Assembly: GCF_022427145.1 (NCBI RefSeq)
Contig: NZ_JAKSXN010000003.1
Coordinates: 62,001 to 126,000, forward strand
Length of the DNA: 64,000 bases
Source of the DNA: Paenibacillus timonensis
GTDB taxonomy: Bacteria > Bacillota > Bacilli > Paenibacillales > Paenibacillaceae
Reading direction: 5' to 3'
Shown here: one piece after another, positions 50,317-59,313 of the stretch
Layout: every line of letters begins with the position of its first letter
Numbering within the stretch: the stretch's first letter is position 1
Translations under genes and position numbers: made by a program
Notes under the pieces: model-generated
Databases searched by the model: none
The model's input: the letters and a program-made list of their open reading frames with translations, nothing else
What the model was told of the DNA's origin: nothing

Positions 50317-51576
50317 CTACCGTTCCCACTCATCTTCTTCCTCCTGTAGACCGCTGTACGCAATGTTCTCTTTCACATCGGTGCTGTGGTCATCCACCCA
50401 TCCCAACGTATTTCGGGAATGAACCATCTCCCGCAAACGCTCAATTCGCCCGCGCAGAGCCAGACAAATGGCATCACTGCGAGCTTCGTCCACAAAAAGC
50501 GAACCGCGGAAAATGTCCCGTACCTCTTCTTCAATCCCGTCCAACGCAGGCAAGTCCAGCCAATCGAAGGAAGTCACCAATTTGATCTGCTCGTTGTGAT
50601 CCTGCTTGAACGGCTTGCAGGTCAACTTGCCGTCTGCACGAATCAAGCCTAATGGTTTGGAAAACCAGAGCGACGAGCCGCTATCGTAAATCGGCGCTGG
50701 CCCAATCCATTCCATCGTCTCCACATTACGAATCACGCCGAAATTGTTCTGATGCCGGTCTTCATTGGCAATCAGATAATCCACTACAATCATCCGGTCA
50801 AGTGCCTCTACAATGCCAGGAATGCCTAGTGCCTCACAGCAGTTCACGTAATGCTGATACACCGACACATGGTTTGGCTTTTGCTGGGTATGCATCACAT
50901 ACCAGGCGGTAATGAGTTCCGTCTGCGGGGTAATGAAATTTTCACACACACTGTAGGGGTAATCTTCCTGCTCCATCAGCGTATACGGAACATGGGGGAT
51001 GCCCTGCCGCTCCATGATCTTGCTGGCAATCACTTCATTGTACGGTTCTTGCTGGGTGGCCCCGCTTCCCCCTTTCACCAGACAGCGTTTGCCATCCATA
51101 ATCGCCCATTTCTTTTTCAGCCAGCCATCGGATGTGTTGTCCGGCGACATCAGGCTCATGACATCTGACGAACCTTTTCCGAACAATACATTCCCAACAT
51201 CCTCAGAAAAGGGATTGTCGAAAAAGTTAATGGCGTTCCACCTCAAATCCGATGCAGACGGACGAATCCAATACTGATCGGACAAGCTCAATCCATAGCT
51301 TTTATCCAGCAGTTTTTGTGTCGTGGACAGGTTCAATTCAATGAGCGCTTCTTTAATCCCGTCCCGACTGGCCGGAATAGCACGGCCTCTCCACCATTCA
51401 TTAAGTGCCGCGCGGTCTATTTTTCCTCGCTTGACAGGTATCCCTACTGGCACATGCTGCTTCGCATAGACCTGTCCAATCGCTGAAATGGTGACTGTCG
51501 CTTCATCCAGCTCAATCTCAGCCACGGGTTCATTTTTGTGCATGAGCGTATAAGTTTTATTCCAGGATTCGGCCAT
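50317..51576 (-). CDS. HipA-like Ser/Thr kinase domain protein
   Basis: ATG 51576 follows GGAGTG; a longer reading to 51660 lacks a site. The 419-residue protein has LVKGGSGATQQEPYNEVIA (ATP-binding and Glu), the catalytic loop DYLIANEDRHQNNFGVIRN and the metal-binding YDSGSSLW, as in HipA/CtkA kinases. No HipB-like antitoxin gene is next to it, and it runs against the transfer genes. It may be a stand-alone kinase that acts on the host or on incoming phage. Confidence 0.82.
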   Translation of the reverse strand: MAESWNKTYTLMHKNEPVAEIELDEATVTISAIGQVYAKQHVPVGIPVKRGKIDRAALNEWWRGRAIPASRDGIKEALIELNLSTTQKLLDKSYGLSLSDQYWIRPSASDLRWNAINFFDNPFSEDVGNVLFGKGSSDVMSLMSPDNTSDGWLKKKWAIMDGKRCLVKGGSGATQQEPYNEVIASKIMERQGIPHVPYTLMEQEDYPYSVCENFITPQTELITAWYVMHTQQKPNHVSVYQHYVNCCEALGIPGIVEALDRMIVVDYLIANEDRHQNNFGVIRNVETMEWIGPAPIYDSGSSLWFSKPLGLIRADGKLTCKPFKQDHNEQIKLVTSFDWLDLPALDGIEEEVRDIFRGSLFVDEARSDAICLALRGRIERLREMVHSRNTLGWVDDHSTDVKENIAYSGLQEEEDEWER

Positions 51577-51689
51577 ACCGTTCACTCCGTTTCTCGGTTC
51601 CTTCCTTCTATTATACCAAGTCCGCAGAAGCTTCGTCATGAAGGCTTCTAAAATTTCCATTTCCTTCTTCTGAAAGGAGTCTCACTTGT

Positions 51690-52022
51690 ATGAATCAAGA
51701 GCCGCAAACCTTATATATCCCGATGGGCGTCAAGCCGGAAGCAGAGTGGTTTTCCGGTTTTGGCAAACAGCAGTTGGGGCAGAGCATCATCGGTTCCATG
51801 CTTTCGGTTGCGCTTGCCTTGTTGATTTGGCTGTTAAAAGGCAGCGTTCCTTTCGCTGTTGTCACCTTTTTGAGCGGTGTGGCGGCATCGGTCATGCTGA
51901 CAACGAAAGATCGTCATAATCTATCGGTGCTGGATCAACTGCGCTTTATGATGGCGTTCACGAAAAGTCAGAAGCACTATCCCTATCGCGCTTTGCCGGA
52001 ATGGGACGGTTTGCCTTTATGA
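51690..52022 (+). CDS. VirB3/PrgI-like small conjugation membrane protein
   Basis: 110 residues; AAAGGAG precedes ATG 51690. Two central helices (IIGSMLSVALALLIWLL and VPFAVVTFLSGVAASVML) lie between short soluble ends, as in VirB3- or PrgI-type subunits that hold VirB4 ATPases to the membrane. It overlaps the next gene by 4 bp (ATGA). Family assignment rests on size and topology and is tentative. Confidence 0.6.
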   Translation: MNQEPQTLYIPMGVKPEAEWFSGFGKQQLGQSIIGSMLSVALALLIWLLKGSVPFAVVTFLSGVAASVMLTTKDRHNLSVLDQLRFMMAFTKSQKHYPYRALPEWDGLPL

Positions 52023-52444
52023 GCATTATCGGAATCAAAGGAAGTTTGTTTATTCTCCTGCTTCTGATCACGAGCGCCTTTGACTTGAGAACGCGGCAGA
52101 TCCCGAACAGCTTGCCGCTGGCTATTGTTGTCGTAGGGCTATTGCATGTTTCTCCCCCAGCCGCCCTTTCCGGCTTGCTGATTACAGGCTTGCCCTACTT
52201 ACTGGCGGCAATCTTCACCAGAGGCAAAATCGGCGGCGGTGACATTAAACTAATGGCTGCTTGCGGCTTTGTACTCGGTCCCCTCTATGGCACGTTACAA
52301 AGCATTCTTGGCTTGGCTCTAGTGTTGCTGTTTGCCATAGGAATCAGCTTCCGCTTTGGCTTTCGGGATACTAAACAAACAGCATTGCCGCTGGCTCCTT
52401 TTCTGGCTGTCGGTGGAATCGTAGCCTTTATTCTTTCGCATTAA
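52019..52444 (+). CDS. Prepilin peptidase (CpaA/TadV-like, A24)
   Basis: 141 residues with four to five helices. The catalytic Asp pair is in SAFDLRTRQIPN and GGGDIKLMAACG (GxGD motif). It lacks the N-terminal methylase domain of PilD, as in CpaA/TadV. It should cleave the leaders of the pilin-like proteins of this block (58253, 58642). It overlaps the gene upstream. Confidence 0.9.
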   Translation: MSIIGIKGSLFILLLLITSAFDLRTRQIPNSLPLAIVVVGLLHVSPPAALSGLLITGLPYLLAAIFTRGKIGGGDIKLMAACGFVLGPLYGTLQSILGLALVLLFAIGISFRFGFRDTKQTALPLAPFLAVGGIVAFILSH

Positions 52445-52483
52445 AGCCACCGTTTACACTCCAAAATCAAGGAGGTTTTTCTT

Positions 52484-53242
52484 TTGAAATCATGGTTTCG
52501 AAATCGTGCTATTGTGGGAATCACTTGTATTGTCCTTTCACTACTTCTGACCTTGGGTATCACTCCCCTCTTGAACCGGACAAGCAGCGAACAAACCACC
52601 ATCATCCGTCTTGTTAAAGATGTTGTCAAAGGTTCTACCATCACTGCCGACCAAATCGAGTCTGTTCAAGTAGGAGCCTACCATTTACCGCAAGAAGTAT
52701 TGAACTCACCCGAAGCCGTCATTGGTCAGTACGCGGCTGTAGACCTGAAAAAGAACGATTATTTGCTGCCCTCCAAATTATCCAGCACCCCGCTGGACGC
52801 TTACCTGAGCCGCTTGAACGGTAGCAAGCAGGCCATCTCCATCACGATAAAAAGCCTTGCTGCTGGATTGTCCGGCAAACTCGAACCTGGCGATATTGTA
52901 ACTTTGATCGCTTCGGATTATGGTGAACTGCGCACCACTACGATCATGCCAGAACTGCAATATGTGGAGGTATTGGCGGCAACGACGAGTAGCGGCCAGG
53001 ATGCACAACAAAGTGGCCAATCAGACAAAGAACAGGACGAACAGGCGCTACCCTCGACATTAACGCTGCTGGTTCTGCCGGAGCAAGCCCAGCTTTTGGC
53101 CGATCTGGAGAACAAGAGCAAGCTCCATGCGGCGCTGGTCTATCGCGGAGATGCCAACACCGCAAAGGCATTTACCGATCAACAGGACGCCTACTTTGCC
53201 TCAAAAGCGGCTAAGCAAGAGGAGGGCGCTCATGAGCAATAA
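52484..53242 (+). CDS. CpaB/RcpC-like pilus assembly protein with SAF domain
   Basis: TTG 52484 follows AAGGAGG. 252 residues with one N-terminal helix and a SAF domain containing VVKGSTITADQIESVQV, AVIGQYAAVDLKKND and LSGKLEPGDIVTLIA. CpaB-type proteins form an extracytoplasmic part of Tad pilus machines. A Gln/Asp-rich linker follows. The stop overlaps the next start by 11 bp. Confidence 0.85.
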   Translation: MKSWFRNRAIVGITCIVLSLLLTLGITPLLNRTSSEQTTIIRLVKDVVKGSTITADQIESVQVGAYHLPQEVLNSPEAVIGQYAAVDLKKNDYLLPSKLSSTPLDAYLSRLNGSKQAISITIKSLAAGLSGKLEPGDIVTLIASDYGELRTTTIMPELQYVEVLAATTSSGQDAQQSGQSDKEQDEQALPSTLTLLVLPEQAQLLADLENKSKLHAALVYRGDANTAKAFTDQQDAYFASKAAKQEEGAHEQ

Positions 53243-54083
53243 ACCCTTGATCGCTGTTTGGGGCAGCCCGAACAGCGGCAAAACCGTCACGACCATCAAA
53301 CTTGCCAAAGCCCTCGCAGTGCGGAAGCAAAATGTCCTTGTCCTCTGCTGCGATGTCCTCTGCCCTTCCGTATCAACAATTGCGCCGCAAGGGGCTTCTA
53401 GCCATTACTCACTTGGAGAATTGCTTAGTCTCCCTTCCTTGACCCAGGAGGACTTGCTGCGTTACGCGCTGCCGCTGGACGTATCGCCGCGAATTGCCTT
53501 GCTCGGCTATAAGAAAGGCGATAACGCCTTTACCTATGCCACCTACAATCGAGAAAGGGCAGTAGACCTGCTCACGCTGGCTCGCCATTTGGCGGATGTA
53601 GTGCTGGTGGACTGCACCAGTTTTCTCTCTGCTGACCCGCTTTCTACCGTGGCTCTCGAACTGGCCGATCATGTTGTCCGTCTGCATAGCTGCGACCTGA
53701 AAAGCCTGATGTTCTATGCTTCCTATCTACCGCTTGTATCCGATGCCCGATTCCACCGCTCCTCCGTTCTTCCGGTGTTTTCGAATGTGAAGCCGGAACA
53801 GGACAGCCGGGAGTATAGTCAAGTGTTTGGCGGCATTCAGGTCATGCTTCCTCATATTCCGCAGCTTGAGCAACAAGCAGCGGCAGCACGTTTGCTAGAT
53901 GATTGCTCTGGTAAAGAAGCTGCTGTATACCAAAAAGCACTCCAACGTATCATGGATCGGCTTCTTCCCCCAGAGGAACACTCCCCTGCCCAAGTTCCAG
54001 GTGACAGTTCGTCTAAATCCCCATCCCGAATGACTCTCCTATTGCAACAGCTATGGCCGAAACGTCGAGGTGACAAGCAATGA
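53232..54083 (+). CDS. CpaE/TadZ-like ParA-family ATPase
   Basis: ATG 53232 follows GAGGAGGG. 283 residues with a P-loop WGSPNSGKTVTTIKLA that lacks the usual KGGxGKT Lys, LVLCCDVLCPSV and VVLVDCTSFLSADPL (Walker B). Tad systems use TadZ to place the machine at the cell pole. It overlaps cpaF by 4 bp. Confidence 0.82.
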   Translation: MSNKPLIAVWGSPNSGKTVTTIKLAKALAVRKQNVLVLCCDVLCPSVSTIAPQGASSHYSLGELLSLPSLTQEDLLRYALPLDVSPRIALLGYKKGDNAFTYATYNRERAVDLLTLARHLADVVLVDCTSFLSADPLSTVALELADHVVRLHSCDLKSLMFYASYLPLVSDARFHRSSVLPVFSNVKPEQDSREYSQVFGGIQVMLPHIPQLEQQAAAARLLDDCSGKEAAVYQKALQRIMDRLLPPEEHSPAQVPGDSSSKSPSRMTLLLQQLWPKRRGDKQ

Positions 54084-55423
54084 ACAATGCAGCTCTCTTT
54101 TTTTCTGCTACGGAATCCAAGGCATTTAATGAAGTGCTTCAAGACGTGCAAAGCTATCTTTCCTGTAAATATGCTACGTTGATGAGCCGTAAGCCGGAGG
54201 AACAAAAGCAACAGTTGATTTCGTATATGAGCCAGTATTTGACTGACAATCGGCTCCATGTGCCGGGACTTTCCTTTGACGAACTGGTTGATCGGCTCTT
54301 TGCCGAGATGGTGGAGTATTCCTTTCTGACCCGCTATTTATTTTCCAGAGAAGTCGAGGAAATTAATATTAACGGCTATAACGATGTGAAAATCAGCTAT
54401 ACCGACGGACGCATCCTTCCAGCCGATGAACAGTTCACTTCGCCAGAACATGCAGTAGATGTCATCCGGCGGCTGCTGCACCAGTCGGGTATGATTCTCG
54501 ATTATTCGCAACCTATCGTGCGCGGCCACTTGGCGAACAATATTCGTATTACGGTATTTGGCCCGCCTGTCACGGATAAGGAGAAAGGCATTGCCGCGTC
54601 CATTCGGATCATCAATCCGCAAAAGCTGGCGCGGGAAGACTTTATCGAGAGCGGGACGGCAACGGCTGACATGCTGGATTTTTTAAGTCTCTGTCTGCGT
54701 TATGGCTTGTCCATGTGCGTTACCGGAGCGACAGGCAGCGGAAAAACTACACTGATGAGTTGGCTGCTATCTACCATCCCCTATGACAAACGGATATTTA
54801 CAATTGAGCAGGGAGCGCGGGAATTTGATCTTGTCGTCACCGATGAGTCGGGCCATGTACTGAACAATATCGTGCATACGGTCACCCGCTCCAGCGAAGA
54901 CCCCCGCCAGCATATTGACCAAGAAAAGCTGCTGGAATTTGCCCTGACCGCCAACCCCGATGTGATCTGCGTAGGTGAAATGAAATCCGCCGAAGCCTTC
55001 GCCGCCCAAGAAGCAGCCCGTACCGGGCATACCGTCATTACGACCACCCACGCCAATTCTTGCCTCTCCACCTATTACCGAATGGTGACACTTTGTACGC
55101 AAAAATATGAAATGAATGATACCACCTTATACAACCTCGTTACAGAAGCATTTCCCTTGGTGCTGTTTGTAAAAAAGCTGGAGGACAACTCGCGACGCAT
55201 TATGGAAATTACGGAATGCCGCATTTTGCCGGACGGACAACGTGAAGTCATTCCGCTCTATCGCTACGCTGTTCACTCCACAAGAGAAATTGCCGGAAAA
55301 ACCATCATCGATGGTGGTTATGAGAAAGTGAACGATATTTCGCCTGGTCTGAAAAAGCGACTGCTCGAAAACGGCCTTCCTCTGTCCCGGCTCACCACTT
55401 TGCTTGGAGGTGAAAACGGATGA
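54080..55423 (+). CDS. CpaF/TadA-type secretion ATPase
   Basis: 447 residues. An N-terminal helical domain precedes the ATPase with CVTGATGSGKTTLMSWLLS (Walker A), an Asp box, PDVICVGEMKSAEAF (Walker B) and a His box GHTVITTTHANS. It is the motor of type II/IV-related pili, here of the Tad branch. Overlaps of 4 bp on both sides place it in one operon with the CpaE- and TadB-like genes. Confidence 0.93.
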   Translation: MNNAALFFSATESKAFNEVLQDVQSYLSCKYATLMSRKPEEQKQQLISYMSQYLTDNRLHVPGLSFDELVDRLFAEMVEYSFLTRYLFSREVEEININGYNDVKISYTDGRILPADEQFTSPEHAVDVIRRLLHQSGMILDYSQPIVRGHLANNIRITVFGPPVTDKEKGIAASIRIINPQKLAREDFIESGTATADMLDFLSLCLRYGLSMCVTGATGSGKTTLMSWLLSTIPYDKRIFTIEQGAREFDLVVTDESGHVLNNIVHTVTRSSEDPRQHIDQEKLLEFALTANPDVICVGEMKSAEAFAAQEAARTGHTVITTTHANSCLSTYYRMVTLCTQKYEMNDTTLYNLVTEAFPLVLFVKKLEDNSRRIMEITECRILPDGQREVIPLYRYAVHSTREIAGKTIIDGGYEKVNDISPGLKKRLLENGLPLSRLTTLLGGENG

Positions 55424-56358
55424 CGGTTCTGCTGCTCTTGGCTTTTTTGGGCCTTTCCACTGGTTTCCTCTTTCTGCTGAACCTGTCTCCGTGTACCTTG
55501 TTCCAAGAGCTTGCTCAGATGCTCACTCATTTCCAACCTCATAAGCTCCCTATCGGCAAACGCATCCGGGCTGTTCAACGCCCAAAAAAACTCAAGGGCT
55601 GGCGCGCCACCATACAGGAAGCCAAAGCCATTCTCAAACAAACGGGACAGGAAAGCAAGTTGGGACTCCTCACCGTCAGTTCTCTTGTACTGGCTATAGC
55701 CGGAGCGATACTCGCCATGTTGCTAAAAAATACATGGCTGGTACCGGTGCTGGCGGCAGGATTTGCTCTCATGCCATTCTGGATGGTGCTGTTTACTTCA
55801 ACTTTCTATAAAAAACGACTCCACAGCGAACTGGAAACAGCCCTCTCGATTATTACCACCTCCTATTTACGGAGCGAAAATATATTAGCCGCAGTAGAAG
55901 AAAATGCGCCGTATCTGAATCCGCCTGTAGCCGATGTGTTTCAAGCATTTCTCGCGGAATCCAAGCTGATTCATGCGAATCTGCGTTTGGCCCTTGAGCA
56001 ACTCAAGGGAAGAATCCATGATAGCGTATTTCAGGAATGGTGTGATGCTTTGATTGCTTGTCAGGAAGATCGAACGCTGAAAACCACACTCATGCCCATT
56101 GTTGCCAAGCTATCCGATATGCGTGTCGTTTCAGCCGAACTGGACTACCTTTTATATGAGCCGTTGAAAGAATTTTTAACGATGGCGCTGCTGATGCTGG
56201 GCAATATTCCGTTGCTCTACTTTTTGAATCGGGAATGGTGTACAACCCTGACTACCAGCACTCCCGGCCAGATCATTCTGGCGTTATGCGGCGTGACGCT
56301 GTTTATCTCTTTTGCAGCCGTCATTCGTTTAACCCGCCCATTGGAATACAAACGATAA
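55420..56358 (+). CDS. TadB-like pilus platform membrane protein
   Basis: 312 residues with helices at the N terminus (VLLLLAFLGLSTGFLFLL), the centre (VLAIAGAILAMLL and VLAAGFALMPFWMVLF) and the C terminus. A cytosolic part has LETALSIITTSYLRSENILAAVEENA, cited as LETALSIITTSYLR, the type II secretion F-like motif. It overlaps cpaF by 4 bp. With the TadC-like protein at 57344 it should form the inner-membrane platform. Confidence 0.8.
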   Translation: MTVLLLLAFLGLSTGFLFLLNLSPCTLFQELAQMLTHFQPHKLPIGKRIRAVQRPKKLKGWRATIQEAKAILKQTGQESKLGLLTVSSLVLAIAGAILAMLLKNTWLVPVLAAGFALMPFWMVLFTSTFYKKRLHSELETALSIITTSYLRSENILAAVEENAPYLNPPVADVFQAFLAESKLIHANLRLALEQLKGRIHDSVFQEWCDALIACQEDRTLKTTLMPIVAKLSDMRVVSAELDYLLYEPLKEFLTMALLMLGNIPLLYFLNREWCTTLTTSTPGQIILALCGVTLFISFAAVIRLTRPLEYKR

Positions 56359-56370
56359 AGGAGGGATACG

Positions 56371-56580
56371 ATGTCTGCGTCTGAAACTGCTTATTGGCTG
56401 GGAGAGTTACTAGGGGCCCCCCCTCAAGAGCGGGAACAGGTCGCCAAGTTGCTGTCGATATACGGCACCGCCCACTTTTGGGACCATCTTGAAGAGTGGA
56501 ACCTTCCCGCTGAACTGCTGGAAAACTTGCAGGCTGTAAAACAGGTATTGCAAGCCATAGAAGGAGGAAGGGATACCTGA
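56371..56580 (+). CDS. Small helical protein of unknown function
   Basis: 69 residues; AAAGGAGG precedes ATG. It has no membrane helix; the sequence is helical and acidic (YWLGELLGAPPQEREQVAKL and ELLENLQAVKQVLQAIEGG). The stop overlaps the radC-like start by 1 bp, so the two are coupled. I do not recognise the family. Confidence 0.65.
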   Translation: MSASETAYWLGELLGAPPQEREQVAKLLSIYGTAHFWDHLEEWNLPAELLENLQAVKQVLQAIEGGRDT

Positions 56581-57326
56581 TGGCAACACCACCATTGGAT
56601 GAACAAATGATTGCTGACTACGTGAAATCCCTTCACAAACTGACGGGCATTCCGCTCCGTAAGTTACAACAGTATGGCATTCACAACAGTCTACTCAATG
56701 CGGTTGAGCATCCTTATGCGTTAGAACTGACGACTAAACAACTTCTCAAGGTAGAGCAGCTAAATGCTTTTCTCCGCTCTCATCGTGTACTTCAATGGGA
56801 GGAAGAAAACGCCAAGCAAAGAATCTCAACCCCCGAAACGGCAAGCCGATATTTTTCTGCTTTTCTAGGTGGCGTCAAGGATCGGGAGCAATTTATGGCC
56901 GCTTTTCTTGATGTCAAAAATCAAGTCATTGAAACACGTATCATCTCGGAAGGAGGGATTTCGGAAGCACTCGTGCATCCGCGTAAAGTGCTTAAAGCCG
57001 CTTTGAACTGCGATTGCTCTTCCATTATCCTGGCTCACAACCACCCGAGCGGCGTACCAACTCCTTCTCCCGAAGATATTTTGATGACAGAGCGAATGGT
57101 CGCCATTTTTGACCCGCTGCACATTAGTGTGTTGGATCATATCATCATTGGCGGCACGAATTTTGCTTCATTGGCTCAATTGGGACGAATGCCCCGCGTA
57201 GCGGAAAAAGCGCCTTGTTATGAAGTGATTGAAACCAAAGCCCGTGAACCATCAGCTCTGTATGCTGTAGACGAGTTGGAACAAGGGATCGGAGATGAAC
57301 TTTCAGATGAAGAATGGGAGCGCTAA
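56580..57326 (+). CDS. RadC-family JAB/MPN metalloprotease-like protein
   Basis: 248 residues; GAAGGAGG precedes ATG. The JAMM zinc site is complete: Glu in RIISEGGISEAL and HNHPSGVPTPSPEDI with a following Asp. N-terminal helices resemble the DNA-binding part of RadC. RadC proteins are common on mobile elements; their role in DNA repair is doubtful. Its place inside a pilus operon is unusual. Confidence 0.85.
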   Translation: MATPPLDEQMIADYVKSLHKLTGIPLRKLQQYGIHNSLLNAVEHPYALELTTKQLLKVEQLNAFLRSHRVLQWEEENAKQRISTPETASRYFSAFLGGVKDREQFMAAFLDVKNQVIETRIISEGGISEALVHPRKVLKAALNCDCSSIILAHNHPSGVPTPSPEDILMTERMVAIFDPLHISVLDHIIIGGTNFASLAQLGRMPRVAEKAPCYEVIETKAREPSALYAVDELEQGIGDELSDEEWER

Positions 57327-57343
57327 AGGAGATGTGAAAATAG

Positions 57344-58216
57344 ATGATGGGATGGTTGGTTAGCTTCGACTTTTTTGTAACCGTCGGGGCTTATTTGATT
57401 TTTGCCGCTTGGCTCAAGCTGCCTACGCTTGCATCAACACGCGCCATCCTCAAGGTAGCGAAGATCGGTCAGCAGAAAGATTCGCCGATTCAAGCACTTA
57501 TCTTTCGTTTGTCTGCATGGCTGGCAGGAAAGGTCACGCTTGGCGATTACTATAAACGAAAGACGGCAGCAACCTTGCGATCAGCGGGTATCCAAACAAC
57601 ACCTGAGATGTATATAGCAGGAGCGATTGTCAAAGCTGCTCTTATTTTCGGAGGCGGGCTGTTCCTGCTCCCGCTCTTGCCACTCTTGTTCCCTGTTTTT
57701 GTTTTTCTCGCTATCGCTATCTTTTTTAAGGAATCCCGAAGCGCCGACGAGATTGTGCGAAAAAAGCGTGAGCAAATTGAAATGGAGTTGCCTCGCTTTG
57801 TCGCTACCGTTGCCCAAGAATTAAAAGCAACGCGGGATGTCCTGCGCATATTGGAGGTTTACGCCAGACATGCGGGCGGCAGCCTGCAAAGTGAACTATG
57901 GATGACGGTAGCCGATATGAAAAGCGGTAATCAGGAAACGGCACTATTGAGGCTGGAGTCGCGTATTGGCAGCACCATGCTTTCTGATGTGATACGGGGG
58001 CTCCTAGCAGTAATGCGCGGCGATCAAGGAGTCGTGTACTTCGAGATGCTGGCCCACGATTTTAAGCTCATGGAAATTCAGCGCCTGAAACTCATCGCCA
58101 TGAAACGTCCGGGCAAAATCCGCAAATATTCCTTCTACATGCTCGTCTGCTTCATGTTGATGTACATGGTCATCCTGGGCATGGAAATTATGAAGGCGAT
58201 GGGCAAGCTATTTTAG
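57344..58216 (+). CDS. TadC-like pilus platform membrane protein
   Basis: 290 residues; AAAGGAG precedes ATG. N-terminal helix, a central helix pair (LIFGGGLFLLPLLPLLFPVFVFLAIAIFF, a long hydrophobic stretch) and a C-terminal helix. The cytosolic segment RKKREQIEMELPRFVATVAQ and a second repeat LSDVIRGLLAVMRGD fit the type II secretion F-like domain of TadC. A hairpin at 58196-58224 covers its end. Confidence 0.8.
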   Translation: MMGWLVSFDFFVTVGAYLIFAAWLKLPTLASTRAILKVAKIGQQKDSPIQALIFRLSAWLAGKVTLGDYYKRKTAATLRSAGIQTTPEMYIAGAIVKAALIFGGGLFLLPLLPLLFPVFVFLAIAIFFKESRSADEIVRKKREQIEMELPRFVATVAQELKATRDVLRILEVYARHAGGSLQSELWMTVADMKSGNQETALLRLESRIGSTMLSDVIRGLLAVMRGDQGVVYFEMLAHDFKLMEIQRLKLIAMKRPGKIRKYSFYMLVCFMLMYMVILGMEIMKAMGKLF

Positions 58217-58224
58217 CCCATCGC
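58196..58224 (+). terminator. Hairpin at the end of the tadC-like gene
   Basis: GCGATGGGC pairs perfectly with GCCCATCGC. It has no T-run, so it may adjust expression of the following pilin-like genes or stabilise the upstream mRNA. Confidence 0.4.
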
Positions 58225-58252
58225 CCCATCCCATGAAGAAAGGAGTATCCCT

Positions 58253-58645
58253 ATGAAGTTCCTCACCAACAAACGAGGCGAGGGCTATATTGATGTGGTT
58301 GTCCTGGTGTTGGCTGTCATGCTTTGCATTGCGCTGGTAGTGAAGGTTCTGCCTGTGTTTATTGCAAAATACCAGTTGGATACCTATGCGGCAGAGCTGG
58401 CAAGGGAAGCTGAAATTTCTGGCAGAGTCGGGCCGGAAACTACACAGCGCACAGCAGCATTACAAACACAAACAGGACTCCATCCCACGATTTTCTGGAG
58501 CAGATCGGGGCAAATCCAGATTAATGAAGAAGTAGCCGTTACGCTGCAAACTACCATTAATATTGGCTTATTTGGCAGTTTTGCATCGTTCCCCATCGAG
58601 CTTACCGCCAAAGCCAGCGGAAAGAGCGAGGTGTACTGGAAGTGA
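58253..58645 (+). CDS. DUF4320-like pseudopilin
   Basis: 130 residues; AAAGGAG precedes ATG. The N terminus KRGEGYIDVVVLVLAVMLCIALVV has a positively charged head, Gly and Glu (position +5-like) and one helix, like a class III prepilin. The rest (VFIAKYQLDTYAAELAREAEISG) matches DUF4320 proteins of conjugative elements. The peptidase at 52019 could process it. Confidence 0.8.
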   Translation: MKFLTNKRGEGYIDVVVLVLAVMLCIALVVKVLPVFIAKYQLDTYAAELAREAEISGRVGPETTQRTAALQTQTGLHPTIFWSRSGQIQINEEVAVTLQTTINIGLFGSFASFPIELTAKASGKSEVYWK

Positions 58646-59184
58646 AACGTATCTGGCAAAATCGTTTGGGCAGCGGCCTACCTTTAACAGTAGCAATTGT
58701 ACTGGCGGTGCTGATATTTTCCTGTGCAGTATACGAATACTTGCGTCTTACCATCATTGCTGCTGGTGTACGCGATGCCGTCCAAAGCGCCATTATTTCC
58801 GTGGCTACGGAAAACTACAGTAATGTGTATGCTGGCCTTCGCCAAAGCTATTCCGGCGGCTTCAGTCGATCATCAAGCGGATGGGCGGAACAGGTTTCCA
58901 CGGGCGACATTTATTCGCGGCTCAGCGAAACACTCGGTGTGATCTTGGAAGACAACCAATATGTAAAGCGAGCAGGCAATCAAACCGAATATTCACTGTC
59001 CGGGCTGTCTGTTACGATTTTCAATGCCCCTTTTGCCCCTAGTGATCCGAACAGCATCCGACAATTTACTGCCGAGGCTGTGATTCATCTGAAAGTGCCA
59101 CTATCCTTTGGTTGGAGCCACTTGCCTCCGATGGAAGCAGACCTTCCCATTCAGGCCGTATACAGACCTCGATTCAGCAAATAA
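58642..59184 (+). CDS. TadE/TadF-like pseudopilin
   Basis: GTG 58642 overlaps the preceding stop by 4 bp; GAGGTG precedes it. 180 residues with one N-terminal helix (LTVAIVLAVLIFSCAVYEYL) and an extracytoplasmic part rich in Ser, Tyr and Gly. Topology and place agree with minor pseudopilins of Tad systems; the family is not certain. Confidence 0.7.
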   Translation: MKRIWQNRLGSGLPLTVAIVLAVLIFSCAVYEYLRLTIIAAGVRDAVQSAIISVATENYSNVYAGLRQSYSGGFSRSSSGWAEQVSTGDIYSRLSETLGVILEDNQYVKRAGNQTEYSLSGLSVTIFNAPFAPSDPNSIRQFTAEAVIHLKVPLSFGWSHLPPMEADLPIQAVYRPRFSK

Positions 59185-59229
59185 CATGACTACGACACAA
59201 TTGTTCACCAATCGACATCCACGTTTCTA

Positions 59230-59258
59230 TTGGTATTTACAGAATTATACAGTATGAT
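59230..59258 (+). promoter_or_regulatory. Internal promoter before the DUF6550-like gene
   Basis: TTGGTA (-35) and TATGAT (-10) are spaced by 17 bp, 56 bp before ATG 59314. It would let the downstream genes be expressed apart from the Tad block. Confidence 0.5.
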
Positions 59259-59313
59259 AGAGATAGAATCTTTATCTAATACACGAACTTTGACCATAAG
59301 GAGTTGCGTGACC

